Source: Diplonema papillatum
Taxonomy: Eukaryota; Euglenozoa; Diplonemea; Diplonemida; Diplonemidae
Direction: 5' to 3'
Assembly: GCA_030068145.1 (NCBI GenBank)
Contig: JAPJBO010000524.1
Location: 62,001-126,000, forward strand
Length of the DNA: 64,000 nt
Shown piece by piece: positions 18,645 through 28,644 of the stretch (position 1 is its first letter; every line of letters begins with the position of its first letter). A program made the translations under genes and the position numbers. Under the pieces are notes generated by a model. The model was not told the origin of the DNA and searched no databases. It worked only from the letters and a program-made list of their open reading frames with translations.

Positions 18645-20843
18645 ATGTCGCCGGCCTCGGGAGACCGGAGTTACGTGAAGGTGGTCGGGTGGTCGCGCAC
18701 TACCACTTTCAGGCAGGCGACACTCAGCGTGAGAGATGGGAGCGGGCTTGATTTTGCAGAGAAAGCGGCGGAAGGCGTGTACCTCCAGAGCGTCGACGGG
18801 CAGGGCTACGTGAAGACCCATGGGGACCCGGCGGAGCAGCCGGCGAGCCTTGAATGGGTCCCCGGAGACCACGGCCGGGGCCAGTGGGTGGTCTCGTCGC
18901 CGGCGGTTGAAGGGCTGATCGCCGTCAGCGGCAGCGTCGCGGGCCACTGCAGGCACGCGCCGCCGCCGACGGGCGCGTGGGAGCTGGCGTTCGCGAACCC
19001 GGTGCCGCTGGCGGCCGGGGAGGAGGCGGGCCCGCGGAAGCAGGCGGTCCCGCTGCAGTTCCAGCCGCCGACGGCCGCGACGCGGCTGCGGGCGTGGGAA
19101 AAAGCGTTCGGGCTCCCCCTCCGCGCGGCCGCCGACGAAGACGAGTCCCCTTGGTACTCCACACCCGCACCCGCCGCCCCACCGCCCGACCCCCAGCGGC
19201 AGGCCTCCGCCTCCCCGCCGCCGGACGTCCCTCCGGCGTCCCCTCGACCGCGGAGCCTCCGGAGCAGCCAGTCCATGTGGTCTCCCCGCCGGGCGGTGCG
19301 TTCGCACCCCCGGTTCGTCGGCATCCAGCGCCCGTCAACCGCGCCCCAGTCCCGCGGCAGAGGCCCTAAAAAGCTCGGCCGTAAAAAGGACCGCAGGCCC
19401 GGGTCCGACGCGTCTTGCCGGTCGTCGGAGTCTCCCCCCGCCGGCGCGAGGTACCCAGCCTCGGTGTCGATCCCGTGCGTGTCGCCCGAAGCCAGCGGGG
19501 GCACGGCATCACCCCCGGCTGGCGGGCTCCCGCGCCGCGGCGCCGGGATGCATGCCGGAAATCGAAAATCCCGAGCAATCGGAAAGGCGAAACAACTGTT
19601 CCCCTCGGCTCAACCGCGGTTGATCGAGGACCCCGTCAGGGTGCACGCCGGGCGCCCGCCGCCGCCGCCCGTGAAGGAGCAGATCGTGGTGGGGCCGGAC
19701 GCTGTGCGGGGGCTCGCTGAGTACAGAGCGCAGCTGTCGGCGTTCTACGCCGGGGCGAAGGGGGACCCCCGCGCTCCGGGCAACCGGCCGGCCTACGAGA
19801 CCAGCGAGGGGTCCGACAGCAGCACCACGCCGCCGGTCAAACCGGGCGCGGGGCGGCTGAAGTACGCGTCGATGCGTCGATACCCCGACGCCCGGTCCAA
19901 GCTGCCCGCTCCCGGGACCCCCGCGACGGAGCACACCCTCGACTACTCGTTCCTCGCGTTGCCGACGCCGCTGCACGCTGTGTTCCTCGCGCCGAAGAAC
20001 GGGTCCTCCCTCACCGGCGCCATCGAGCGGTCCAACGACGACGCCTCCTCGCCGCCGGCGCCGCACCCATTGTCCGGATGCCGGTGCCTGCGGAAGTTCA
20101 TCCGGCCTCCGGCGCTCAAGCCGAACGAGTCGGTCAATTCGGCCGCCGTCGGCGGCTTGCGCGGGTCGGACTGGCTCGGCGCGGCGGCGAAGAGGGACGC
20201 GGCGGGCGGGGCGTCCGGCGCCGGGGCTTCGCAGGGCGGGGGGGCGAGGGGTTTTTTTGCGGTGTCGCGGTTGCGGTTGATGGCAAAAAGGGGCGGCCGC
20301 GCCACGCGGCACCGGAACAACGTGCGGAAGGCCGTCCAGCTGTTCGTGGACGGGCTGCCGTTGGACGAGCAGCTGGCCCTGGCGGCCGCGATGAAGGGTG
20401 CGCCGGACCTCCCGTCGGTGGATAGGTACGCCTGCACCCGCGTGATCTTGCGGGGAAACGCGTTCCAAGAGCTCTCCCACCTGTCGGTCACGCTGTCATG
20501 CCGTCTCTCGTGCCCCGCCGACCTGACCTTCCTCGACCTCAGCGACAACCGGCTGGCCTGCCTGCCTCCGATGCTGTTCAGCTCCGTCCCCGGGCTCCGC
20601 AGCCTGTTCCTGCACAAAAACTCGTTTTGCACCCCTGCCAGCATCTCGTCGCTCTCCGAGGCCGCGTCTCTGACGACCCTCACCATGCACGGGTGCCCGT
20701 TCGAAGTTTCGGACAGGAAGGGCTACCGATTCGCGGTGCTCTGCCTTGTCCCGAGCCTCCGGAAGCTGGATCACTGCGTGCTCACCGACGCCGACTTCGA
20801 GTGGAGGGCGCACAGGGCCATCGCCAGGCCACGGAGGTCGTGA
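18645..20843 (+). CDS. Leucine-rich repeat protein with an LRRC51-like C-terminal domain
   Basis: ATG 18645 opens a 732-residue frame. The N-terminal 110 residues form a unit (SVRDGSGLDFAEKAAEG, SLEWVPGDHGRG, GLIAVSGSVAG) also seen in the upstream broken copies. A long Pro/Ser/Arg-rich disordered region follows. The last 140 residues contain leucine-rich repeats (LTFLDLSDNRLACLPP, LRSLFLHKN, LTTLTMHGCPFE) and an LRR-cap motif (GYRFAVLCLVPSLRKLD). The cap region resembles the ciliary or flagellar LRRC51 family in its pattern GYR-VLC-LP-LD, so a flagellar role is possible (inference). The 3' end with its UTR is duplicated immediately downstream. Confidence 0.75.
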   Translation: MSPASGDRSYVKVVGWSRTTTFRQATLSVRDGSGLDFAEKAAEGVYLQSVDGQGYVKTHGDPAEQPASLEWVPGDHGRGQWVVSSPAVEGLIAVSGSVAGHCRHAPPPTGAWELAFANPVPLAAGEEAGPRKQAVPLQFQPPTAATRLRAWEKAFGLPLRAAADEDESPWYSTPAPAAPPPDPQRQASASPPPDVPPASPRPRSLRSSQSMWSPRRAVRSHPRFVGIQRPSTAPQSRGRGPKKLGRKKDRRPGSDASCRSSESPPAGARYPASVSIPCVSPEASGGTASPPAGGLPRRGAGMHAGNRKSRAIGKAKQLFPSAQPRLIEDPVRVHAGRPPPPPVKEQIVVGPDAVRGLAEYRAQLSAFYAGAKGDPRAPGNRPAYETSEGSDSSTTPPVKPGAGRLKYASMRRYPDARSKLPAPGTPATEHTLDYSFLALPTPLHAVFLAPKNGSSLTGAIERSNDDASSPPAPHPLSGCRCLRKFIRPPALKPNESVNSAAVGGLRGSDWLGAAAKRDAAGGASGAGASQGGGARGFFAVSRLRLMAKRGGRATRHRNNVRKAVQLFVDGLPLDEQLALAAAMKGAPDLPSVDRYACTRVILRGNAFQELSHLSVTLSCRLSCPADLTFLDLSDNRLACLPPMLFSSVPGLRSLFLHKNSFCTPASISSLSEAASLTTLTMHGCPFEVSDRKGYRFAVLCLVPSLRKLDHCVLTDADFEWRAHRAIARPRRS

Positions 20844-21580
20844 CGATACCTCCGATGGTAGACGGTCCGCCTCCAAGCTCCAAGCCAGCTTTTCCGTGTG
20901 TCCAGCGCCATGGTGATGCTCCAGGTTCTCAGCACAGCTGCAGCCAGGCGCTTCAATCTCGGCTCGTTTCCGGCGACATAGCAACGGATCCCTACAGGGC
21001 TCCTTTCGACGACATATAGCGGGTCTGGGGCTTCCTCCCCCGGGTCAGCTAGTGCTTTGAACTCCTTCGTATCGCCGGTGTGACGAACTGTTGTCGCCAG
21101 CCTCACTCTCCGCGTCGCTCTCCGAGGCCGCGTCTCTGACGACCCTCACCATGCACGGGTGCCCGTTCGAAGTTTCGGACAGGAAGGGCTACCGATTCGC
21201 GGTGCTCTGCCTCGCCCCGGGCCTCCGGAAGCTGGATCACTGCGTGCTCACCGACGCCGACTTCGAGTGGAGGGTGCACAGGGCCATCACCAGGCCACGG
21301 AGGTCGTGGCGATACCTCCGATGGTAGACGGTCCGCCTGCGGCTGCAAACGCTCCAAGCTCCAAGCCAGATTTTCCGTGTGTCCAGCGCCATGGTGATGC
21401 TCCAGGTTCTCAGCACAGCTGCAGGCCCTTCACTCTCGGCTCGTTTCCGGCGCCATAACAATGGACCCTTACAGGTTCCTTTCGACGACACAGAAAACGG
21501 ATCTGGCGCTTCCTCCCCCAGTCAGCTAGTGCTTTGAACTCCTTCGTATCGCAGACGGTGTGACGAACTGTTGTTGCCAG
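20651..21580 (+). repeat. 466-bp tandem duplication of the LRR gene 3' end
   Basis: Bases 20651-21100 recur at 21117-21580 with few changes, an offset of 466 bp. The unit covers the last 60 codons, the stop and about 250 bp of 3' flank. The second copy has an extra 12 bp near 21340 and a short deletion near 21430. Confidence 0.85.
21106..21327 (+). pseudogene. 3' partial copy of the LRR gene
   Basis: It encodes the LRR-cap region again (LTTLTMHGCPFEVSDRKGYR) and ends at a TAG at 21325-21327. No start, promoter or upstream LRR is attached, so it is not expected to be a functional gene. High identity implies a recent event. Confidence 0.75.
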
Positions 21581-21589
21581 CGTTCAGGT

Positions 21590-22408
21590 TACGACTTCAC
21601 ACACTAATTGCTTGGGAACCCGATTCATAACCATCAATTTGAGCTTCTGTCCAGCCGGGTGAACCGACTGCACGCTATCCTTACAGCGCTTGCTACCGAA
21701 GGAGTACGTTGTTTGCCAGCTATCATCATCGCCTTTCCGGCGGTACTCTTGGGCCACGAGCGGCTGTTTCCACAGCAGGCCCGTTTTCCCGAATTTTAAC
21801 GATTGCTACCTGCGTGCTTCTACTCTTGGCCTCTCGCGCATCTGACTTCGTACGACGATGTTGAACACACGAACGAACGGTACACGAGCCAAAGCGATTC
21901 TGACACTAGTGTCTGCCAGTTCCTTCCCTTTATTTGCCATGTTACAGGTGTCATGGCAGGTCTTGGCAGCACTGGTTAACAACTACTTGATTTACATCTA
22001 AATGGCACCGACGTGATAATGTTATGCCCTCGACAGCGAACAGGTAAAAGGACAAACCTGACTACGCATTCTGTTGATGCAGAGCACGGAAATGAAAACG
22101 CCATGGAAAATAAGGAAAAGGAGCAGACGTCAGGCCTAGGACAGTTTGGGGCAGGCTTTGGCACATGAGGAGCCGCACAGCTTTATAAGCCAAGGCAGAC
22201 TGAAAGAGCACAAACAAGGCGAGAACGATCCCTCAGCCAAGTTGGGGAACCCCCCAAGAGCCGAACGTCGAACGAACCCCACAGAAACCCTGTACCAGTG
22301 TGTCAGAAAGAGGACTCGCCCGCCCAACAAGACACAATCCACCACACGCAGAAAGTGCAGCTTTGCGTAGCGAAGCAAAGCAGCGAGAGGCGGGGGTAGA
22401 GGGGCAAG
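21590..22408. other. No gene recognised
   Basis: Lower GC than the flanking genes. The short open frames show no codon bias. The last 40 bp (GCGAGAGGCGGGGGTAGAG before the ATG) could include the trans-splice acceptor of the RRM gene. Confidence 0.4.
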
Positions 22409-23221
22409 ATGCTGAAACGATGCGGACCCCTGCTGGGGTATCGTGCCGTGGCCACGGACATGATCCGCCTCTGGCGGCAGTACGGAAAGCGCGTTGGCGA
22501 AGTGCACGCCAACATAGAAAACGTGCACTGGTCCATCAACGACGAAATGCTCGCCAGCTACCTGGAGCAGTACGCCGAGGTGACCGACGTGAAGGTCATC
22601 CGGGACAGCGAGAACCGGCGGGGCGTCCACGACGGCACGCGCAAGTGGGGCCGCAGCCTCGGCACCGCGACCTGCATATTTAAGCCGGGGCAGGAGGACC
22701 GGCTGAAGCGGTTCTTCACGACCCGGCACGTGCTCAACGGCCGCGAGCTCATCGTCGACGCGCCCGAGCTGCAGCCGCAGTTCAACTTTTACATCCCGAA
22801 CACGCACGAGCAGGATTCGGAGGGCATGAGCCCTGAGGTGGTGCAGCGCATGTCTTCGCAGGTTGTGGATCTCAGCATGACAGTCACGGGCCGCTGGTCC
22901 GACTCGAAGGCGTGGAAGCTGCAAAAGCTCCGCGACGCCGCTCGCAGGACCAACCCCAGCCCGGCACCCTCCGACCCCGACCGGCCTTGGTTCACCGAAC
23001 TCGGCGACGAAAGCTGGGACAACGGCGAGGCGGAGCCCGAAGCCGCCGCCCGGGGCGCTCCCTCCCAGCGCCGCCGGCAACCCTTTTCCACCAACCAGCA
23101 GTCCGTCGCGAATTGGCTGCGCGACCGACAGGAAGCTGCGAAGGCGGGCCCCGCCGGCGACCGTGTGCACGACGAGGAGATCCCGAACACAAACTACTAC
23201 CGCAAAGCCCCGTTGCAATGA
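22409..23221 (+). CDS. RRM-domain RNA-binding protein with probable mitochondrial presequence
   Basis: ATG 22409 encodes 270 residues. The first 30 (MLKRCGPLLGYRAVATDMIR and on) are basic, hydroxylated and free of acidic residues until Asp17, typical of a mitochondrial targeting signal. A single RNA recognition motif spans about 31-120: an RNP2-like VHANIENVHW, an RNP1-like GRSLGTATCIF, then NGRELIVDAPEL. A predicted helical segment (DSKAWKLQKLRDAARR) and a polar tail follow. Family knowledge supports single-stranded RNA binding. A role in mitochondrial RNA processing or translation is inferred from the presequence and is consistent with the PPR gene 1.3 kb downstream on the same strand. Length is normal for a small RRM protein and the frame is intact. 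Confidence 0.82.
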   Translation: MLKRCGPLLGYRAVATDMIRLWRQYGKRVGEVHANIENVHWSINDEMLASYLEQYAEVTDVKVIRDSENRRGVHDGTRKWGRSLGTATCIFKPGQEDRLKRFFTTRHVLNGRELIVDAPELQPQFNFYIPNTHEQDSEGMSPEVVQRMSSQVVDLSMTVTGRWSDSKAWKLQKLRDAARRTNPSPAPSDPDRPWFTELGDESWDNGEAEPEAAARGAPSQRRRQPFSTNQQSVANWLRDRQEAAKAGPAGDRVHDEEIPNTNYYRKAPLQ

Positions 23222-24522
23222 AAACGGTGCCGTGCAAACGTGTCCGGAGGACAGAAGATTCTGCGGTGCTCTGCTTGCGCACGAAGCCCGAACACACACG
23301 CCGCTTGCGGCGTTCTACGAAAGAACGTTTGCCTGGTGCGCGATCGAAGCTGCTTGGATCGAGCCGTTGCTCACATGTACCAGCAGCTGTGCACGATACT
23401 GTGGTATCGTGCAGTGAATGTTTCACAACGGCCTGCGTTCCGACCTGTTCGACCCGCAGTGACCGTTTTTGCAGAAGTGGAATGTGAGATTATGTGAAGT
23501 AAGTCGGTGCATCCCCTCCTGATAGATCGTGATAGTCCGTCACAAATGCTCCAAACAGGGATGGACCTGATAGACCGTGATGCATCGTGGTAAACGGTGG
23601 CAGGCAAGTTGCAGATCAGGCGACGGCTTTGTGGAGAGTCATTTGCGTCAATATTCATCTCCAAACGCACAGCCATCCGGCCAGAGCTAAGTCTGGCCGG
23701 AAGCCAGCGTGTGGTTACCGTCTTTCCTCCCTTGCCCTTCCTTATCTTTTGCGTGCCCAAGCTTGTCTCACGCGTTCACTGTATATTGGTGATCCCTTAT
23801 TCTAAAATCCGCGATCCGATGCGATACTGGCCGATATCCTTTTGACGAGACAGCATTAAGGCAGGGACAACAAATCCCCAATGGAAAGGGAAATCCGGTT
23901 TGACGGTTTGCACTTGCCACCTGCTACCAACAGCATGCACAGTCGGAAAAGACAAAAAATTGTAGAAAAAAGAAAAAAACCCTGCGCACGTCTGACAGCA
24001 TCTCGCTTTCGAAAAATGCGCGTTCCTTTCGTGCTCGCCCGCGCGCTCCCAGTACCCTTGCCTAAACTCAAAAACACCGTTCCTCTCCTTTTACTTTAGC
24101 TGGAGAAAAATAAAGGCGGACTAGCCAGTGAGCAGCGGGCAGGCACGGACCAGTTGCGAAAAGAAGCTCTTCGCGGCCAATGCACGCCCGGTCACCCGAC
24201 AATGATGTAGATTGCTGTGAGAGAGAGCAAGCGGAAAAATCAGCGCAGGCGCACTCGACCGCATGTTTATGAGCAAGGCGAAGAAGACCGACGACGTGAA
24301 AGCATTCATTTACAGTTTCCCTGTCCCGCCGCGTGCTCAACGATTGAGTAAATATGGACCCCCCGTCACCTTCACACGGGCGATGATCCCAAAGCCGACT
24401 GTGGCGGATGCCCGAACGGAACACCCGCTCACAAACACACGAACCAGTCTAAACACTGGGCGCGGCGAATCAAAAAGAAGGAAAATACACAAAAGAAGAA
24501 CATGCGGTGAAAGTATCGCCGA
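23222..24522. other. No gene recognised
   Basis: AT-richer spacer. GATAGATCGTGATAG-like motifs recur at 23521-23585. The ATG frame starting at 24263 overlaps the PPR start and shows no domain. I see no further structure. Confidence 0.4.
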
Positions 24523-25770
24523 ATGCTCCGGGTGCGCGGGCCGTGCCTTACTGCCGTACGGCAGCAGCAAGTGGCCAGGCGGACGACCGATGCCGAAGGC
24601 GCGAAGATCTTCAGCCAGCGGTTCAAGCACACGAAAAGCTGGCGGCACGTCGACGCGGATAAGAAAGTGAGGCTGAAAGGCGACGTGCGAAGGACACTCA
24701 ATGAGCTCGGCAGCTCGGTCGGTGTGAAGACGTACGCCGCCGCGATCTCCGTGATCGGACGGGTCGGGATGTCTCAGACGGTCGACGAGCTCTGGGAAGA
24801 GAGCAAGCACTTGCGGCAGAAAGCACTGCAGGCACGATCAACCGACCCAAACATGCACAACGCGTTGCTGCACGCCCGTTTGAGCAAGACGAAGGACGCC
24901 GACGAAGTGAAAGCAGTGACGACGTCACTCTTCAGCCTCATGTCCAAAGACAGGGTCTACCCGGATCTCTACACCTTCAACATAGCGCTGAAGGGTGCTG
25001 CCCGCTGGGCGTTGCTGCCGGCCTGCCAGAAGATGCTTTGCACGATGCAGAACAGACGAATCCACCCCGACCTGGTCACATTCAACACGCTGCTGTCCGG
25101 AAGCACGCCCGAGACCGTGCAAACCGTGATGAAGCAGATGCAGAAGGCCGGCCACCGGCCCAACGCGAAAAGCTACACCGCCGTCATCTCCGTGTACTGC
25201 AAAGCACGCCACTGCGCCGGCGCGGTGTTGTGGTTCGAGAAGGCACTCGGCGAGAAGCAGGCGACCGTGAGGGACGTCGTCAACGTGATGAAGGCGCTGC
25301 TCTACGCTGAAAACCCCGCAAAAAGCCTCGAAATCATGCGCTCGGCCCTGGCCGGCGGGATCGCCGCCGACAGCGAAGTGTACCACGTCGGCATGCTCTG
25401 CCACTCGAAGCTGCGCGACTTCGCCTCCACCGCGTCCCTTTACCGCGAGATGATAGCCGGCGACGTGCCAGTGTCGTACCGAACGTACTCCATTTTCATC
25501 GACGCCGTCTGCAGCGCGGTCGCGGAGCCGTCGAACACCGCGGAGCGGGTTCGGCAGCTGGTCACCGTGGCGGAAAGCGCGCTGACGGCGGGGCTGCAAA
25601 AAAACGCGTGCTCCAACAGCCAGCCCTTCGAGGCCCTCGCCCGCGTGTACCACCGGGTGGGCGACGCAGCCAAGCTCGAGAAGCTGGCGAAGAACTACGC
25701 GCAGTCGCCGAAGCTGCCGCCGTCCGAGGAGATCGCCCGGCTCCTTGCCGAAAGCAGGTCCTCGACGTAG
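24523..25770 (+). CDS. Pentatricopeptide repeat (PPR) protein, probably mitochondrial
   Basis: ATG 24523 encodes 415 residues. The N-terminus (MLRVRGPCLTAVRQQQVARR) is a basic presequence-like segment. About eight PPR motifs of roughly 35 residues follow between 68 and 392, for example DLYTFNIALKGAARWALLP, DLVTFNTLLSGS with MKQMQKAGHRP, and AKSYTAVISVYCKARH. PPR proteins bind single-stranded organellar RNA one base per repeat and act in processing, stability, editing or translation; here the mitochondrion is the likely site. No catalytic tail is attached. The 3' third is copied downstream as a pseudogene. Confidence 0.85.
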   Translation: MLRVRGPCLTAVRQQQVARRTTDAEGAKIFSQRFKHTKSWRHVDADKKVRLKGDVRRTLNELGSSVGVKTYAAAISVIGRVGMSQTVDELWEESKHLRQKALQARSTDPNMHNALLHARLSKTKDADEVKAVTTSLFSLMSKDRVYPDLYTFNIALKGAARWALLPACQKMLCTMQNRRIHPDLVTFNTLLSGSTPETVQTVMKQMQKAGHRPNAKSYTAVISVYCKARHCAGAVLWFEKALGEKQATVRDVVNVMKALLYAENPAKSLEIMRSALAGGIAADSEVYHVGMLCHSKLRDFASTASLYREMIAGDVPVSYRTYSIFIDAVCSAVAEPSNTAERVRQLVTVAESALTAGLQKNACSNSQPFEALARVYHRVGDAAKLEKLAKNYAQSPKLPPSEEIARLLAESRSST

Positions 25771-25825
25771 CCCGTCGTCGGACTGCGGGTTTCTAGTTTT
25801 GGTCAGTATCTGACCCGCATTTCGA

Positions 25826-26290
25826 TTCCTACGCCGAAACCCCCGAGAAAAGCCTCGACATCGTGCGCTCGGCCCTGGCCGTCGAGATCGCCGCCGACAA
25901 CGAAGTGTACCATCGTCGTCGGCATGCTCTGCCACTCGAAGCTGCGCAACTTCGCCTCCACCGCGTCCCTTTACCGCGAGACGATCGCCGGCGACGTGCC
26001 GAACGTACTCCATTTTCATCGACGCCGTCTGCAGCGCGGTCGCGGAGCCGTCGAACACCGCGGAGCGGGTTCGGCAGCTGGTCGCCGTGGCGGAAAGCGC
26101 GCTGACGGCGGGGCTGCAAAAAAACGCGTGCTCCAACAGCCAGCCCTTCGAGGCCCTCGCCCGCGTGTACCACCGGGTGGGCGACGCAGCCAAGCTCGAG
26201 AAGCTGGCGAAGAACTACGCGCAGTCGCCGAAGCTGCCGCCGTCCGAGGAGATCGCCCGGCTCCTTGCTGAAAGCAGGTCCTCGACGTAG
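25826..26290 (+). pseudogene. Frameshifted 3' partial copy of the PPR gene
   Basis: It matches 25305-25770 at an offset of about 520 bp. Relative to the intact gene it has a 4-bp insertion near 25916 and an 11-bp deletion near 25999, which together break the frame. The last 250 bp, including the stop codon and the first bases of the 3' flank, are almost identical, with single changes near 26082 and 26269. This points to a recent tandem duplication followed by decay. Confidence 0.88.
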
Positions 26291-26539
26291 CCCGTCGTCG
26301 GAACGGGTACACCCGCAGGCACAGCCGCTCCGAATCCGCCTGGCAAAGCAGCTCGCCGCTGCCTCGTCTGAAGATACTCAAAGCTCCGCGCTGATATTGT
26401 CCGCCTTATATCTCCGTCACTGCACACTGCTTGGCTTCAGACTTTTGAACTCCCCGGTGCCAGCGAGTCTCTAAGCAGGACTCAAAACTGTGACCCACAT
26501 GGTAACTGACGGACGCCTGCATCAGAAGTTTGATAGATC

Positions 26540-26656
26540 GTCCTGACCTAGTAAAATTCCCCGTGTTGAGTCAAATTAAGCCGCATACTCCACGCCCGGT
26601 GGTGTCATTCCGTCGATTCCCTTAAGTTTCAGCCTTGCGAAGATACTCCCCCGAGC
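26540..26656 (-). rRNA. Small-subunit (18S) rRNA fragment, minus strand
   Basis: The reverse complement contains the universal core: GGGGGAGTAT, GCAAGGCTGAAACTTAA, GGCGTGGAG, GCGGCTTAATTTGACTCAAC and ACGGGGAA, in the right order and spacing. Outside this stretch of about 117 bp the match to standard 18S is lost on both sides. It is most likely a dispersed rRNA fragment rather than a working gene. A highly divergent intact SSU extending further to the right cannot be excluded by eye. Confidence 0.75.
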
Positions 26657-28159
26657 CAAAATGTGGATGTGATATGGATTGGAACAGCTAGTCAACCCAA
26701 TCTCATTTCACAGAGAGAGTTTGCCACAGCCATCGGGTAAGATGACTCAGAGGACCGAAACACGGCGCAGCCCGGTGTCGAGCACATAACCATTCCAAGC
26801 ACCTTCCTGCAACCCTCACACAACAAATGAATGAAGTTCCCCAGTAATTTAGCCGCTTTGTGGCGAAGGCTTTTTTGGAGGAGTTATGCCTTCGCGGGCA
26901 CGGCGGAGCTCGGAATTCCTCCATTCATTCATGTTCGACGCCGCGTGGGGTTGCCGTAGGAGGGAACCGATCGATCTCTCGGGGCACTCTTCACACAGCA
27001 GGTCCATCAATCTAGGCTGCCACGTTTTGATGTCCGGTCTTGCCTGTGCCACAGCCTCTTCCGAGAGCTGAAGAATGGTCCATCAATGTAGATATGACAG
27101 ACTCTCTTCTGCCGTCGGTCTAACTTACCCAGGTTAGCATCCATGTACCCGAACGATGCGATGCTGTTTCGCAGCACTTAGCCGTTGTACACGTGACTGG
27201 TTTGAAGACCAGCAAGTGCGGTGGCTTTACGCTTTTTCAGACGCCTATCGTCAGACGTATTCCCCGACGTTGTGTTCTCCTGTCCTCCTCTCACAAAGTT
27301 TTAGTTATCTTCACTAGTTGAAATATCCCACGGGGCCGACCAGTTCGGAAAAGACTTGTTGTTGTTCGTAGCACTGTCCACAATAAATAGCAACCCTGTC
27401 ACGTCACAAAGGGACAGTAGGATGGGCCCGTCTCGGAGACACTCCAGTTATGCATGGACAGATACCCGACACGGCCAACGACAACTGGGGGCTTCCAAGT
27501 TGCTGCAATTCGTCTGAACCGTGCTTCATTGTTGTGGGGGGCAAACTCTTCGACAAACTGCTTCCCACACCCCAGCCGTAGGCCGCATCAGTCAAGGCGT
27601 CTTCCTCGGTCTGGGAGCTCGAAAAACATGCGTGCAGATACGACTCAGTAGGGCACACACTCACAGGGTAGGGAAGGGAGTGGATGGAGGGATGGCGTGA
27701 CCCCCAAACCCGCAATATCTGAGCGTGGGACAGTTCGCGTATATGCCCACGGTTTGGTTCGGGCACGGAGAGCTCAACGTTTGCTGTGGTGGGTCCGACC
27801 CTGACCCTGGACGAGCGCAGCCGATTTCAAGACAATCGTACCAGCGCACTCTGGCTCTCTTGAAGGGGATCCCAGCCCCTGGCGTCATATCGTACGGAAG
27901 GGGCGAGTTTGAAGCCGGCTAGGCGCATTTCATGTTTGGCAAAGAAAGAGACGAGGAACCCCGTCCCTTCCAGCTCGCAAGGCGAGCATAGCAGAGAGGA
28001 GAGGGGGGAGAGGTCAGCGCACCGTTTCGCGCACACGCCGCCGCTGAAAGAAAGCAGAACCCCCCGAGGTGAGGAGGCAAGCATCGTCCCTCGTACTGTG
28101 TGGTCGTTTCGGGCGTGCGGGGGTAGAAATCTTGCACGCAACCTCCCCGCCGCCCGATT
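26657..28159. other. No gene recognised; possible coding relics near 27.4-27.9 kb
   Basis: Frames at 27440-27580 and 27725-27922 read like natural protein for 40-65 residues but are broken by stops and match nothing I know. The stretch 26850-27050 carries a 67-residue minus-strand frame of no recognised family. The rest shows no structure. Confidence 0.35.
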
Positions 28160-28330
28160 CTCGAGCGAAAAAGACAGCCGCTTTCGTTTTGTTTGTGCGC
28201 GGCGGTTGATCGTTTTCCGACTTGCATATACCCTGTGTCATTTTCAGGTGAGGAATTCTGATCAACCACCAAACACGCCGCCTACGTCTTTTTTAGCCTG
28301 CGCCAACCCATTGCAGGACAACCCGCAAAG
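28160..28330 (-). repeat. RepB dispersed repeat copy, inverted
   Basis: The reverse complement aligns along its length with 50141-50295: GTAGGC, then GGTTGATCAGAATTCC, then GAAAATGACAC, GGGTA, and CGCACA near the end. It lies 45 bp from a RepA copy. The same RepB-RepA neighbourhood occurs at 58.5-58.85 kb. Confidence 0.75.
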
Positions 28331-28375
28331 CTTGCAAGCTAGTACCAAGAAACGTCGCTTTTTTTTTTTTTGTTT

Positions 28376-28592
28376 GTATAAGCACCTGCTTTGTAGGAAA
28401 TACTTGAGGAGGCTGCCAGTTGCAAAAGATCAAAGGAGGTAAATGTGCTGTAGCCCACACGAAACACAGGTAAATCTGGGTTTAGTGGCGGGCGTAAGCG
28501 TTCAACAAAAAAGACCCATTTTGTCGTTGTATTGTTTTCTCCCCCTCTAGCCTCCTTCGAAGTAAGCACAAGGCAGCCCCTCGAGTATTTTT
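28376..28592 (+). repeat. RepA dispersed element, directly upstream of a gene
   Basis: Full-length copy with both inverted termini, nearly identical to 17971-18185. It ends 52 bp before the ATG at 28645. Its 3' part contains TTTTCTCCCCCTCTAGCC, a pyrimidine tract with AG that could act as a trans-splice acceptor (inference). Confidence 0.85.
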
Positions 28593-28644
28593 CGGGTCTG
28601 TTGAAACCGGGCGCAGCCGCCACCCTCTCGGGGACAACTGCGAA

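Noticed and set aside
27160..27230. Possible selenocysteine tRNA on the minus strand (CTGGTCTTCAAACCAG anticodon-like hairpin)
   Set aside because: There is no T-arm with a GGTTCAA-type box at the right distance and no acceptor stem pairing. The loop would have eight bases.
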